Shown piece by piece: positions 27,231 through 37,400 of a stretch of DNA of 64,000 nucleotides. Below the pieces are notes generated by a model. It saw nothing but the letters and a program-made list of their open reading frames with translations. It had not been told where the DNA came from and ran no database searches. The DNA is from Methylomonas subterranea (GTDB taxonomy: Bacteria > Pseudomonadota > Gammaproteobacteria > Methylococcales > Methylomonadaceae). A program made the translations under genes and the position numbers. Location: assembly GCF_024505185.1 (NCBI RefSeq), contig NZ_JANIBJ010000001.1, forward strand, positions 202,117 through 266,116, given 5' to 3'. How positions within the stretch are numbered: the first letter of the stretch is position 1; each line of letters opens with the position of its first letter.

Positions 27231-28298
27231 ATGAACAAAGACCCCTGTGTGGTGTTCAATGCCGACAGCTTACGTTTTTGCTGGGCGAACGGCGCCGCGC
27301 TGGAGTGCCTGGGTTACGACCGTGAAGAACTTTTGCGGCTGCCGGTCGGCAGGGTCTTTCCAAGCTTGCCGGATCATCCTTCTTTTCAATGGCTGATAAG
27401 CGGCGCGGAGTCGGGCGCGACTATAAAATCCGTGCGACAAGCAAGAGACGCAAGCTGTTTGCCGGTTTCCTTGCTACTGGATCTTTTCACCGATCAAGGG
27501 CAGCGCTATGTGCACGCCGGCGTCATTGCCGGGCGGGGGACGCGGACCCGGCGGGACGCGGCAAGCCAACAAAAAAAACTCTTGATCCTGCAACAGCAGG
27601 GCAAGCTGGCCGCGATGGGGGAAATGATAGGCAATATCGCCCACCAATGGCGGCAACCCTTGAACGCGTTGGCGGTGATTTTGATGAATCTGGACGATGC
27701 CTTGGCCTACGGCGAGGCGGACAAGGATGCCAGCCATGCCGCTGTTGTGCGGTGCCAGGAAATTCTGACGGGTATGTCGCGCACCATAGACGAATTTCGC
27801 GGATTTTTTAAAAACGATAAATCCATGGCCGAGTTTGTGCTTGCCGAAAACATCGACAGTTGCGTAAATTTACTCGGCGCGGGCATGCAATATCACCGGA
27901 TCAAATTGAGCTTTGTCGGCAGGGACTGTCCCGCGCGGGTGATGATGCCGGTCGGCGAGTTTTCGCAGGTGTTATTGAGCCTTATCAACAATGCCAAGGA
28001 GCAAATTATGGCCCGGCAGCAGACTGACGGTGAAATCACAATCAGCCTGGAGCGCAGGGATGCCTGGGTCATCATGCATGTCACCGACAATGCCGGCGGC
28101 ATTGACCAGGAATATCTGCCGAAAATTTTCGATCCTTATTTTACGACCAAACCGCATGCGGCCGGTTTGGGTCTGTATCTCAGCAATCTCTCCATACAGG
28201 AAAACATGAAAGGTAAAATCGAAGCCGGTAACCACGCCGGGGGAGCACGGTTTAGCGTCTATTTGCCTCAAGCCGGGGCGGCGGAGCGGGCGGTATGA
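27231..28298 (+). CDS. PAS domain histidine kinase, 355 aa
   Basis: Start at ATG 27231 (MNKDPCVVFNADSLRF), with a GGAG-containing ribosome site (27222-27227). A short PAS region covers residues 1-105 (NAGAALECLGYDREELL-like segment). The kinase core uses the variant H-box GEMIGNIAHQWRQPLNAL, with an ATPase domain containing LINNAKEQI, DNAGGI, FDPYFTTK and GLGLYLS. No membrane segments. It overlaps the following REC-PP2C-GGDEF-EAL gene by 4 bases (ATGA), whose receivers are probable phosphate acceptors. Confidence 0.88.
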   Translation: MNKDPCVVFNADSLRFCWANGAALECLGYDREELLRLPVGRVFPSLPDHPSFQWLISGAESGATIKSVRQARDASCLPVSLLLDLFTDQGQRYVHAGVIAGRGTRTRRDAASQQKKLLILQQQGKLAAMGEMIGNIAHQWRQPLNALAVILMNLDDALAYGEADKDASHAAVVRCQEILTGMSRTIDEFRGFFKNDKSMAEFVLAENIDSCVNLLGAGMQYHRIKLSFVGRDCPARVMMPVGEFSQVLLSLINNAKEQIMARQQTDGEITISLERRDAWVIMHVTDNAGGIDQEYLPKIFDPYFTTKPHAAGLGLYLSNLSIQENMKGKIEAGNHAGGARFSVYLPQAGAAERAV

Positions 28299-31200
28299 AA
28301 GCCTCCACCACTGAGAGGACGGACACGCAATCCTTGGCCGGCTTGACTATTTTATGCGTGGAGGACGGCAAGGAGGCGCGTAATCTGTTAAGCATCTTTC
28401 TACGGCGTAAGGGCGGCAAAATTCTGGAAGCCGAAGACGGCGAACAGGGCTTGGCTTTATATCGCCAATACAAGCCCGACATTATTATTTCTGATTTCAG
28501 AATGCCCAAGCTTGACGGCATCAAAATGTGTCAGGCCATCCGGGCCTTGGGGGATGACAGTACACCCATCATCTTTCTGTCGGCGCACTCCGAGGTGGCT
28601 TTATTGCAGGAAGCCATCAGTCTGGGCGCCACTCAATACATCGTGAAGCCCATCAGTTTCGAGCAATTGAACAAGGCCCTCGAAGTGGCCACCGAGAAGT
28701 TGGATACTCAGCGCGTCATTCACGACCAACTCAATCAGTTAAAGGAAACCGTCAGCGATTACCGCTACCAGCAGCAGCGCATAGAACATTACGTGACCCA
28801 GTTGGTTGGGGACAAGCAACCGCAGGAAGCCCGGGTCATCAGTCGCCCGAAAAGCACCATCTCCGGCGATTTTTATTGCATGGAGGCCACGGAAAACGGC
28901 TTGTATGTGATGTTGGGCGACGGCATGGGGCATGGTTTGGCGGCCATTTTACCGGCGCTGGATTTACCCAGGCGCTTTAGGGAGCTGGCGGCTCGCGAAT
29001 TTAGTCTGCCTCGAATTGCCGATGAATTGAACCAAGCTTTGTGCCAGCGCGGCATGGGAGAGCATTTTGTCACCATGACCCTATTGTGCATGGATGCCAA
29101 GCAGCATCGTCTGGAAGTGATCAATTGCGGCAACCCGCCGCTGCTGCTGTTTACCGAGGATGGCGGGGAGCCGCGGAAATTTTCCTCCAACCATGTAGCC
29201 ATGGGTATCGTCAGCGGCGACGAATTCTGCCCGGAACTGCAGGTAGCCCGCTGCGACGAGCCGGCGCGACTATATCTGTATACGGATGGGCTGCCCGAAA
29301 TACTGGACAGGGGCGCCCCGCAAGTGTCCATGAATCAGTGCATGGACCTGATGGCGGAAGGCCGGAGCGAAACCTTGATAGATGATATCGACGCCTTGCT
29401 GCGGCAAGTGGCCAGCGAGCGTCATCAAGACGACGTGACTTTGCTGGAAGTCTTGTTCAATCCCGTCGAACTCGAAAGCGCGCGGCCGGTTGAACGCGTC
29501 AACGCCGCCGCAAGCTTGGTGGGTAAGGCGGATGAGCGGGCGGCCATGGATCACGACGGGCTCAAATGGTTGTCGGTGCTGTACGTCGAGGACGATCTCG
29601 ACGCCTTGGAACATTTGACCCGCTTCCTGCAAAGGCGGCTGGGCGCGGTGCACGCGGCGGCGGATGCCAAGCAGGGTCTGGAATTGTTCAAGCGGCATCG
29701 GCCGCAACTGGTGATCACCGATATGGTTTTGCCGGACGGCGACGGCTTGCAATTGATTCAGGAGATTCGCGCCATTGAACCCGGCGTACCGGTGATTTTG
29801 ATCAGCGGCATGTCCAGTTGGCAATCCCGTCCGCCCGAAGTGGCAAATCTGGTCAATCTGCAGATCAATCAGTTTCTGGTCAAGCCTTTGCAGGGGGATA
29901 AGTTATTGCGCGGCATCAATCATTGCGTGCGCCGCAAGGAGTATCTGCAAAAGTTGAAGTTGTCTTCCTCGGTATTCATGACCTCGCCATTGGCCATTAC
30001 CATTACCGATAAGAACCGCAATTTCGTCAGCGTCAATCCGGCGTTTACCAAAATTACCGGATACACGGACGCCGAAGTATTGGGCTGCAATCCGAAAATC
30101 TTGAGTTCGGGCAAGCACGACAGCAAATTCTATCGGCAGATGTGGGAGGAATTGAATCAAAAAGATCGCTGGTCGGGCGAAATCTGGAATCGGCACAAAA
30201 ACGGCGAGCTGTTTTTGGAGTGGATCAACATCAGCGTGATCAGGGACGAGAACGGCGAAATTTGTAATTACGCCTCGGTATTTGCCGATATCACCCAACG
30301 GCTGGTGGCGGAAGAGAAGTTACGGCATATGGCGCATCACGATTGCCTGACCAATCTGCCTAACCGCCTGCTGTTGAACGATCGTCTGAATCAGGCCATT
30401 TTGCAGGCCCAGCGCGAAAAAACCGTCCTGGCGGTCATCTATCTGGATATCGATCACTTCAAGAATATAAACGATACCCTGGGGCACGACGTCGGGGACG
30501 AGTTGATTCTCAGCGTGGCGCGCGCCTTGCAATCCGTGGTGCGCGAGGTCGATACCGTCAGTCGTCTGGGCGGAGATGAATTTGCCATTTTGCTGCCCGA
30601 CGTCGGCAGTTCCGAGATGGCGGCGCGCTTGGTTGCCAAGATCTTTATGACGGCCAGTAAGACCTATCAGATTGCCGGTCGCGAATTACGCACCACCCTG
30701 AGCATGGGGGTCAGCATGTTTCCCAAGGACGGCGAAAACCCAGCCACGTTGCTCAAACACGCCGACAGCGCCATGTATCTGGCGAAAAAAGAAGGCCGCA
30801 ATAATTTTCAGTTTTTCGATGAATCGCTGGAAAACCAGACCGAACGCTACATGTTGATACAACACGGCTTGCACAACGCTCTCAAACGCGGCGAACTGGC
30901 TATTCATTATCAGCCCAAATACGCTCTGGACCAAGGCAACATTGTCGGCGCGGAAGCCCTGTTGCGCTGGTTCAGTCCGGAATTGGGCACGGTTTCGCCG
31001 GCCGAGTTTATTCCGATTGCCGAGGAAACCGGCTTTATTGTGGATATCGGCTGCTGGCTGATCGAGCGGGTTTGCCAAACCATGAACCATTGGCGGAAAC
31101 AAGGCGCCGTGCTGGCGCCGGTTGCCATCAACATATCGCCCATCCAGTTTCATCGCGGCAATCTGTATAAAACCCTGTCGCGGGCCATAGCGGATCATGC

Positions 31201-31627
31201 GATCGACCCGGCCCTGATTCAGATCGAGCTGACGGAAGGGGTGGTGATGAACAGGCAACAAAGCACCATAGAACTGCTGCATTCCATAAAAAGCCTTGGA
31301 GTGGCGATATCGATCGACGATTTCGGTACCGGTTATTCCAGTTTGAGTTATTTGCGGCATCTTCCCATCGACGAAATCAAGATAGACCGTTCCTTCATCA
31401 TGGAAATCACCGACGCGGGCAGTTTAACCGATACCCGCTTGACCGCCATTCCGCTGGCGGTGATCGATTTGGCGAAAAACTTGAATATCAAGCTGGTTGC
31501 CGAAGGGGTGGAAACCGAGGTGCAAAGTAATTTCTTGCGGGAAAATGGTTGTTTCATCATTCAGGGCTATTGGTTCAGCAAACCCGTGGATGAAGCAGCC
31601 ATGCTGGGGTTTTGGCGGCGGGCCTGA
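28295..31627 (+). CDS. REC-PP2C-REC-PAS-GGDEF-EAL signalling protein, 1110 aa
   Basis: Domains, with approximate limits: REC (18-135, DIIISDFRMPKLDG); a coiled linker; a PP2C/SpoIIE phosphatase (180-395, with SGDFYCMEA, LGDGMGHGLAA and HQDDVTLLEV metal-site aspartates); REC (425-545, LVITDMVLPDGDG); PAS (560-680); GGDEF (690-850) with intact RLGGDEFAILL and an upstream REVD that fits the inhibitory RxxD site; and EAL (865-1105) with GAEALLRW, DDFGTGYSSLSYL and KLVAEGVET. Both cyclic-di-GMP synthesis and breakdown motifs are intact. Joining a serine/threonine phosphatase to both enzymes in one chain is uncommon. Translation is coupled to the upstream kinase. Confidence 0.9.
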   Translation: MKASTTERTDTQSLAGLTILCVEDGKEARNLLSIFLRRKGGKILEAEDGEQGLALYRQYKPDIIISDFRMPKLDGIKMCQAIRALGDDSTPIIFLSAHSEVALLQEAISLGATQYIVKPISFEQLNKALEVATEKLDTQRVIHDQLNQLKETVSDYRYQQQRIEHYVTQLVGDKQPQEARVISRPKSTISGDFYCMEATENGLYVMLGDGMGHGLAAILPALDLPRRFRELAAREFSLPRIADELNQALCQRGMGEHFVTMTLLCMDAKQHRLEVINCGNPPLLLFTEDGGEPRKFSSNHVAMGIVSGDEFCPELQVARCDEPARLYLYTDGLPEILDRGAPQVSMNQCMDLMAEGRSETLIDDIDALLRQVASERHQDDVTLLEVLFNPVELESARPVERVNAAASLVGKADERAAMDHDGLKWLSVLYVEDDLDALEHLTRFLQRRLGAVHAAADAKQGLELFKRHRPQLVITDMVLPDGDGLQLIQEIRAIEPGVPVILISGMSSWQSRPPEVANLVNLQINQFLVKPLQGDKLLRGINHCVRRKEYLQKLKLSSSVFMTSPLAITITDKNRNFVSVNPAFTKITGYTDAEVLGCNPKILSSGKHDSKFYRQMWEELNQKDRWSGEIWNRHKNGELFLEWINISVIRDENGEICNYASVFADITQRLVAEEKLRHMAHHDCLTNLPNRLLLNDRLNQAILQAQREKTVLAVIYLDIDHFKNINDTLGHDVGDELILSVARALQSVVREVDTVSRLGGDEFAILLPDVGSSEMAARLVAKIFMTASKTYQIAGRELRTTLSMGVSMFPKDGENPATLLKHADSAMYLAKKEGRNNFQFFDESLENQTERYMLIQHGLHNALKRGELAIHYQPKYALDQGNIVGAEALLRWFSPELGTVSPAEFIPIAEETGFIVDIGCWLIERVCQTMNHWRKQGAVLAPVAINISPIQFHRGNLYKTLSRAIADHAIDPALIQIELTEGVVMNRQQSTIELLHSIKSLGVAISIDDFGTGYSSLSYLRHLPIDEIKIDRSFIMEITDAGSLTDTRLTAIPLAVIDLAKNLNIKLVAEGVETEVQSNFLRENGCFIIQGYWFSKPVDEAAMLGFWRRA

Positions 31628-31724
31628 GTCGCTTCGCCCAGGGCCCGTCCGCCGCGGTTAGGAACGCGCGCGAAATCACTTTAACAAGGCATTCCCTCTG
31701 CCTTCGGAGACTGTCGTAAAAGTT

Positions 31725-31760
31725 CCCTCTCCTTGCGGGAGAGGGCTGGGGTGAGGGATA
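31725..31760. repeat. Hairpin repeat of the CCCTCTCC/GGAGAGGG type
   Basis: CCCTCTCC (31725-31732) pairs with GGAGAGGG (31738-31745), followed by CTGGGGTGAGGGATATAAAT. This type of dispersed intergenic hairpin is common in proteobacterial genomes. The last segment, GGGTGAGGGATATAAAT, recurs at about 61575-61591 in this window. Confidence 0.6.
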
Positions 31761-31804
31761 TAAATAGGGAAGATATTGGGAACGGAATCGATAAGGCCCG
31801 GGCT

Positions 31805-32338
31805 TCAACGTTTGTTTCTTTCCACCGCCAGCGCATCGTGGCGTAAATCCACGTAATTGCTGCCTACCCATTTCCAGAACATGGCGGCGGCATCCGGATC
31901 GGTGCCGAGCAATTTCAAGGCGACGGCGCCGTTACTGCTGATATCGGTGATTTCCGCTTCTATATCCACGCTATCCTTGTTTTGAACGATGCGTTTGTCG
32001 GTGTCGAAACGCAGGGTAATGGTTTCGCCCAGCCGAAACACTTTGGCGGTTTTCAAACCGCCGAAAAATTGCAGCCGATACTCCGGCACGGATTGAAACG
32101 GCAAGACGTATTCGGCATGCCAGCGGAAAGGCGGGCAGTTGATGGGGCCGCTTTTTTTCGGAAAATGCACGGTGTAACCGTCGTCAACCTGGGCTTTAAC
32201 CGTACCCTTGGTATAGATTTGATGGCAGTTGGTCAGCACCGTATCGCCGGGTTCGAATTGATACTTGCCCGCCGCCTGACTGCAAAAGCTGGACAAGGCA
32301 GCGATGCAAAACAACAAAAAAATCACCGACCGTCTCAT
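31805..32338 (-). CDS. Exported protein of unknown function, 177 aa
   Basis: An N-terminal signal peptide (MRRSVIFLLFCIAALSSFCSQAAG) is followed by a small beta-rich domain. Visible landmarks are FEPGDTVLTNCHQIYTKGTVKAQVDDGYTVHFP, which resembles a Tudor/SH3-like strand pattern, and FRLGETITLRFDTDKRIVQ. Two cysteines (in TNCHQ and INCPP) could form a disulfide in the periplasm. I do not recognise the family. An AGGAGGTG ribosome site precedes the ATG. It lies downstream of the RTX gene on the same strand, separated by 155 bases. Confidence 0.7.
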   Translation of the reverse strand: MRRSVIFLLFCIAALSSFCSQAAGKYQFEPGDTVLTNCHQIYTKGTVKAQVDDGYTVHFPKKSGPINCPPFRWHAEYVLPFQSVPEYRLQFFGGLKTAKVFRLGETITLRFDTDKRIVQNKDSVDIEAEITDISSNGAVALKLLGTDPDAAAMFWKWVGSNYVDLRHDALAVERNKR

Positions 32339-32493
32339 GGTACACCTCCTTTTTAATAATTATGCCATGGAGTCTGGATCGGCCCGGGGTGAATGTCAAG
32401 AAGGCCCATGGTCTGTTCCGGCCCGCGGCTAATAAATGCGTATATTCAAACCGTGCTTCCGTGTGAAGCCCATGAGTTCCGCCGGCGGCATGC

Positions 32494-34422
32494 TCAAAGC
32501 CAATAGGTCGCCAACACCGGCGCCAACGCGGCTTGGTAATCCAGCGGCAGACTGGTCTGGTCGGTCGGCGGCGCAAAGGCAGCCATGGCATTGACCAGAT
32601 TTTCCACTTCGTTGTCCAGCAGGGTCAGCCCGTCCGCGGTCTTGAATTGTTCGACATGATGGGCCGAGCCGGCGTACCAATCCCGCACAATCAACTTATC
32701 GCCGGAACCGATGATGCTGGCTTCCAAATCGTTGTCGGTACGACGGAACCAAATCTGTTCCGCCGTAATATCCGACAAAAATTGCGCGGTGTCGATGTTG
32801 CCGACGGTAAGATCGTCTTCTACCACGGTGTCGGTGCCGTAGCCGCGACCCATAATGTAGGTGTCGTTGCCCGCGCCGCCGGTCAAGATGTCGGTGCCGG
32901 CGCCGCCGTCCAGCCAGTCGTTGCTTTGCAGATCGAATCGCAAGGCGCCATTCCACGCCATTGCCGCGCGGCCGGTAACCAGATTAAGGCCATCCCTGGC
33001 CGCCGAGCCCGTGCCGAGGTCGTATTGCACGTCGGGCGAGGCGGAAACATGGTTTATGCCGTTGAGCGCAATGTGATTGACATACAGGTTGCGATCCTGC
33101 GCCGGCGAGCCGGCAATATAGGCATCGTTGAGAAAGACTACATCGACTTGGCGCACGCCGTCGCCCAACAAGGCCGGATCGACACTGTAACCGGCGTAAA
33201 CAGCGGTATTGGCAACGTCAAACGAGGTTTTGAAGTTGCCGTTCACATAAACCGCCATCCGCGCGGCAACGCCGTCGTTCAGTAAAGAGGCTTTGGCGTT
33301 GATAATCAACAGATCGGACGATAGCGGAGACCCTGGACTTTCGGTTAGCCAGTCGCCATAAAGTCTATCGTTGCCGTCGCCGCCGAATAAACGATCGTTG
33401 CCCCGGCCGCCCTGTAATGTGTCATTGCCCAAATTGCCGTACAGGCCATTGTCCGCTTCATTGCCGGTCAGCCGATTGTCGAGGCCGTTGCCGAAGCCGT
33501 CGATGGCGGCGGTGCCGGTTAGGGTCAGATACTCCAGATGATTGCCCAAGGTATGCCGAATAGAGGCGAACACGCTGTCGATGCCGGCATTGGCGTTTTC
33601 CACCGGTACGTCGCCATAGTGATCGACGATATAGACATCGTCGCCTTGACCGCCTTCCAGGCGGTCGGCGCCCAAGCCGCCGTCCAGGCGGTTGCTCGCC
33701 GCGTTGCCCAACAAGGTATTGTCGAGACTGTTACCGGTGGCGTCGATGGCGGCGGTGCCGATCAGGATCAGGTTTTCGACATGGGCGGCGGCGCTTAAAT
33801 CGTAAGAGATCAGACTACGGACGGTATCGAAACCGCCGTCGGCGATTTCATTGACCGTATCGGCGCTATGGTCGACCACGTACACATCGTCGCCCAAGCC
33901 GCCGTTCATGCTGTCCGCGCCGGCCCCGCCATCCAGCCAGTCGTTGCCGTCCAGGCTGAAGCGCAATGCACCGCCCCAGGACATGAGCTCGCGGCCGCCT
34001 AGCATGTTTTTGCCGTCCCGCGCCGCGCCGCCGTTACCGATATCGTATTGCACGCCGGTGGAAACGGAAGCCAGGCTTTGGCCGTTGACCTTAATACCGG
34101 CGACGTACAGATTGCGATCCTGAGCCGGGGTGCCGGCAATAAATGCATCGTTGGCGAATACCACATCGACCCGCCGCGCGTTAGCGCCCAGCAAGGCCGG
34201 ATCGACACTGTAGGCGGCGTAAGCGCCGGTGTTGGCGACGGCGAACGTGGCTTTGAATACGCCGTCCACATAGATATCCATTTGCGCCGGAACGCCGTCG
34301 TTCAGCAGCGAGGCTTTGGCGTTGATGGTCAATTGATTGAGCGTGCCATTCGGCCGCATCGGGTTTATTGCCGTACAGGACGTCGTCGCCGTTGCCGCCA
34401 TGGAGATAATCGTTACCCGCAT
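32494..34422 (-). CDS. RTX protein, C-terminal part after a frameshift, with two CBM60-like modules
   Basis: This frame continues the RTX gene that ends prematurely at 34181; its first codons (MRVTIISMAATATT) overlap the upstream frame and are not a natural start. Two copies of a module of about 125 residues occur at roughly 31-155 and 371-497. Each has INAKASLLNDG, YSVDPALLG, VDVVF-ND and PAQDRNLYV. The ND and DRNLYV pattern resembles the Ca-dependent xylan-binding CBM60 fold. RTX nonapeptides (GGLGDDVYVVD, GGRGNDRLFGGDGNDRLYG) lie between them, followed by an HCBP-related segment (DNDLEASIIGSGDKLIVRDWYAG). The final 30 residues, AMAAFAPPTDQTSLPLDYQAALAP-like, fit a type I secretion signal. 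Confidence 0.75.
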   Translation of the reverse strand: MRVTIISMAATATTSCTAINPMRPNGTLNQLTINAKASLLNDGVPAQMDIYVDGVFKATFAVANTGAYAAYSVDPALLGANARRVDVVFANDAFIAGTPAQDRNLYVAGIKVNGQSLASVSTGVQYDIGNGGAARDGKNMLGGRELMSWGGALRFSLDGNDWLDGGAGADSMNGGLGDDVYVVDHSADTVNEIADGGFDTVRSLISYDLSAAAHVENLILIGTAAIDATGNSLDNTLLGNAASNRLDGGLGADRLEGGQGDDVYIVDHYGDVPVENANAGIDSVFASIRHTLGNHLEYLTLTGTAAIDGFGNGLDNRLTGNEADNGLYGNLGNDTLQGGRGNDRLFGGDGNDRLYGDWLTESPGSPLSSDLLIINAKASLLNDGVAARMAVYVNGNFKTSFDVANTAVYAGYSVDPALLGDGVRQVDVVFLNDAYIAGSPAQDRNLYVNHIALNGINHVSASPDVQYDLGTGSAARDGLNLVTGRAAMAWNGALRFDLQSNDWLDGGAGTDILTGGAGNDTYIMGRGYGTDTVVEDDLTVGNIDTAQFLSDITAEQIWFRRTDNDLEASIIGSGDKLIVRDWYAGSAHHVEQFKTADGLTLLDNEVENLVNAMAAFAPPTDQTSLPLDYQAALAPVLATYWL

Positions 34423-37400
34423 AACCTTGCAGTGTGTTGTTGGCGTCGTTACCGGTCAGAATATTGTCTTGGGCGTTGCCAATGGCCTCAAGCGCCGTGG
34501 CGCCGCGTAATGTCAGATTTTCAAGATTGACCCCCAAGGTATGGTTAACGAAGCTTTCCACGCTGTCGATACCCTGAGCGTACAATTCCACAATCACATC
34601 GCCCAGGCTATCCACGATATAAGTATCGTTCCCCGTGCCGCCGCTCAGGTTGTCATTGCCGTTGCCGCCGTCCAGATAGTCGTTGCCGGCGCCGCCGCTT
34701 AGATTGTCATTCCCCGCCAATCCCATCAACACATTGTCGCCGCCGTTGCCGGTGATGCTATTGTCGACGGCATTCCCCCGGCCATTGATGGCCGTATCAC
34801 CCAGTAATACCAAGCGGTTGGCCACACTATCCGGGATGTAAGAATTGTCGCTGGTGTAGCGCGATGGCTCTTGTAGTGCGTAGTCAATATAGCTGCGTAC
34901 CTCGTAAGGCGCGCCGATGACGGTATCGCCAATGTTATCGATATAGACGATCGGTCTATCCCAACCCTTGACGATATAGGTGTCCGCGCCACCTCGGCCG
35001 TCCAGAATGTCGCCTGTCACGCCAATGCCCCCACTGGTCAAGACATTGTTCAGGCTATTGCCGATCGCGGAGACGTTGTAAATAGAGTGCGACCCTGTGC
35101 CGTCATATAAGCTGATATTTTCCACGTGATCGGGTAAAACGCCGCCGTCTCTGACCACCCAGGTATCGATCCCCTGGTCTGCATATTCAACGATATGTTC
35201 GATGTTTTTATAAACATCGTTCCCCAAACCGCCGTAGCCGGTATCGTTGCCCGCCTTGCCGTCCAGCACATTATTGCCGGCATTGCCGATCAGGACATTA
35301 TCCAGTGAATTACCGGTCGCATTGATATTCAGCGGCCCGGTCAGCGTAATGTTTTCGACGTTTGCCGGCAACACGTAACTACGGGAGGCGAGCACTGTGT
35401 CGACGCCACCACCGGCCGCTTCGGTTATGGTGTCGCCGGCATAATCGACGACAAAGGTATCGTCACCCTGCGTCCCCGTCATCGCGTTGAAACTGCCGAA
35501 CTCGGTATGGGCAAGAATATCGTCGGCCAACCAGACCGAACCATTGCCGTTATCGAATTCGATACGCTCGATGCCGTCAAAGTAAATCTGGGTGCTGCTG
35601 CCGTCAATTACCAAAGTCTGCTCGTAAATCGCCACGTGCTCGGGAAGTACGCCGGCTTTAAGCCGCAAGGTGTCGATGCGGCCGTCTTCGCGGCTATCCG
35701 ACAGATAATCGCTGCCGTCGCCGCGTCCGAACAAATAAACATCGGCGCCGTTGCCGCCAAACAGTCTGTCGTCACCCGCGCCGCCATCCAATACATCATT
35801 GCCGGCTTCGTTATTGACGGCAGTTGAATCGTTAAGCCAAACCCCATAACCCAGTAAGCGGTCGTTGCCGTCGCCCCCTTCCAAAATGTCGTTACCGAGT
35901 CCGCCTTGCAAATCATCATCGCCGGCTCCGCCTTTTAACCAATCGTTGCCGGCCTTGCCGTTGATCGAGTCGTTTCCACCCAGCCCGTCGATCACGTCGT
36001 CGCCGGCAAATCCGCTCAACTCCGTGTCGTTTCCTTCCGTCGGCTTTAGGATCAAGGCCTGAATGTCGCCGTACTCCCACAGTGTACCGTCGGCGAATTC
36101 GATGTAATCGACGCGATTGTTTGCACTGGTGCCCACAAAGTAATTCTTCACACTGACATAGTCGCCGGTCAAAAAACCGTTTACGTCGCTGAGTTCGAGA
36201 CGCAGACTATCCTCGTCGCTAGCCCAATATCGGGTGAGTTTGATGTTATCCGTCGATATGCCTTCCTTGAAACGTAGCGTATCCAGGGCGCCGCCAGTCT
36301 CTATTATCGTGTCCTGGCCGTCGCCGACGGCGAATTCATAAATGTCGTTACCCAGTCCGCCTTGCAGGGTGTCATTGCCCTTGTGACCAGCCAATGTGTC
36401 GTTGCCGGTACCACCGAAAAGCTGATCCGCCGCCGCGCCGCCATATAGTTTGCCGCCGCTGTTATCCAATTGCAGGTTCAAGGCGGTACTCAGTCGAGTG
36501 CCTACCAAGGTATCCAAATCCATTGCGTTGCCGTCGGCAAATACCAGCGTGGCGTCGGTGCCGTAAAAGGCATCTTCGAGTCTGAGGGTTTCACCGTTGT
36601 CCAGGGCAATGTCCAGACACCGGTATTGGTTTTGCGGTCCGTAATTGGCGATCGACAGACCCGCCGCGCCCAAGCCGGTGGCGGTAGCCAATCGAATGGT
36701 GTTGTGGCCTTCGGTGTCATTGATGGTGTCTTCGCCGTCGACATTAAGATAGATATCGTCGCCGGCTCCGCCGGCCAAATAGTCCGCGCCCGCGCCGCCG
36801 TCCAACAGGTCGTTACCGCCGTCGCCGTCACCGCCATAAATGATATCGGCGCCGCCTTCGCCCCACACGGTGTCGTTGCCGCCCATGGCATCGATAATGT
36901 CGTCTCCGTGATAATAGGCGGTGTAACCGGCGCGCAGTTCGTCGCCTTCGATGGTGTCGTCGGTATCGCCGCCGATAATGGTATCGGCACCACCACCGCC
37001 TCGGGCGAATTGATGACTTTGGCCGCTGCCCAAATCCAGGTAGTCGTTGCCGTGCAGCTCCGGTGCAGCGTTCAGATCGCCTTCCAGAGCATCGTCGCCG
37101 TCGCCGCCGTACAAAATATCGTCGCCGGCGCCGCCGTCCAAAAAGTCCATGCCGGCTTCGCCGAAAATCACGTCCTTGCCGCGGCCACCCAGCACGTAAT
37201 CGCCGCCGTCGCCACCGTAGACAATGTCGTTGCCGCCGGTGCCGGTATCGAGCAGACCAGTTACAGGACTAAAGCCAATACCTACGCCCCAGGTGGGTGT
37301 ATTATCGTCGGCGGCCGCATAGGTTTGATGACTGTTTTTCCAGGTCCAATCGGTATCGGCGGTCATATAGCTGGCATCAGCTAAAATAATGTCGTGACCG

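Noticed and set aside
36470..37384. Plus-strand 304-codon frame opposite the RTX gene
   Set aside because: It mirrors the GGxGxD repeats (Val/Ala/Gly rich) and has no ribosome site; it is a shadow.
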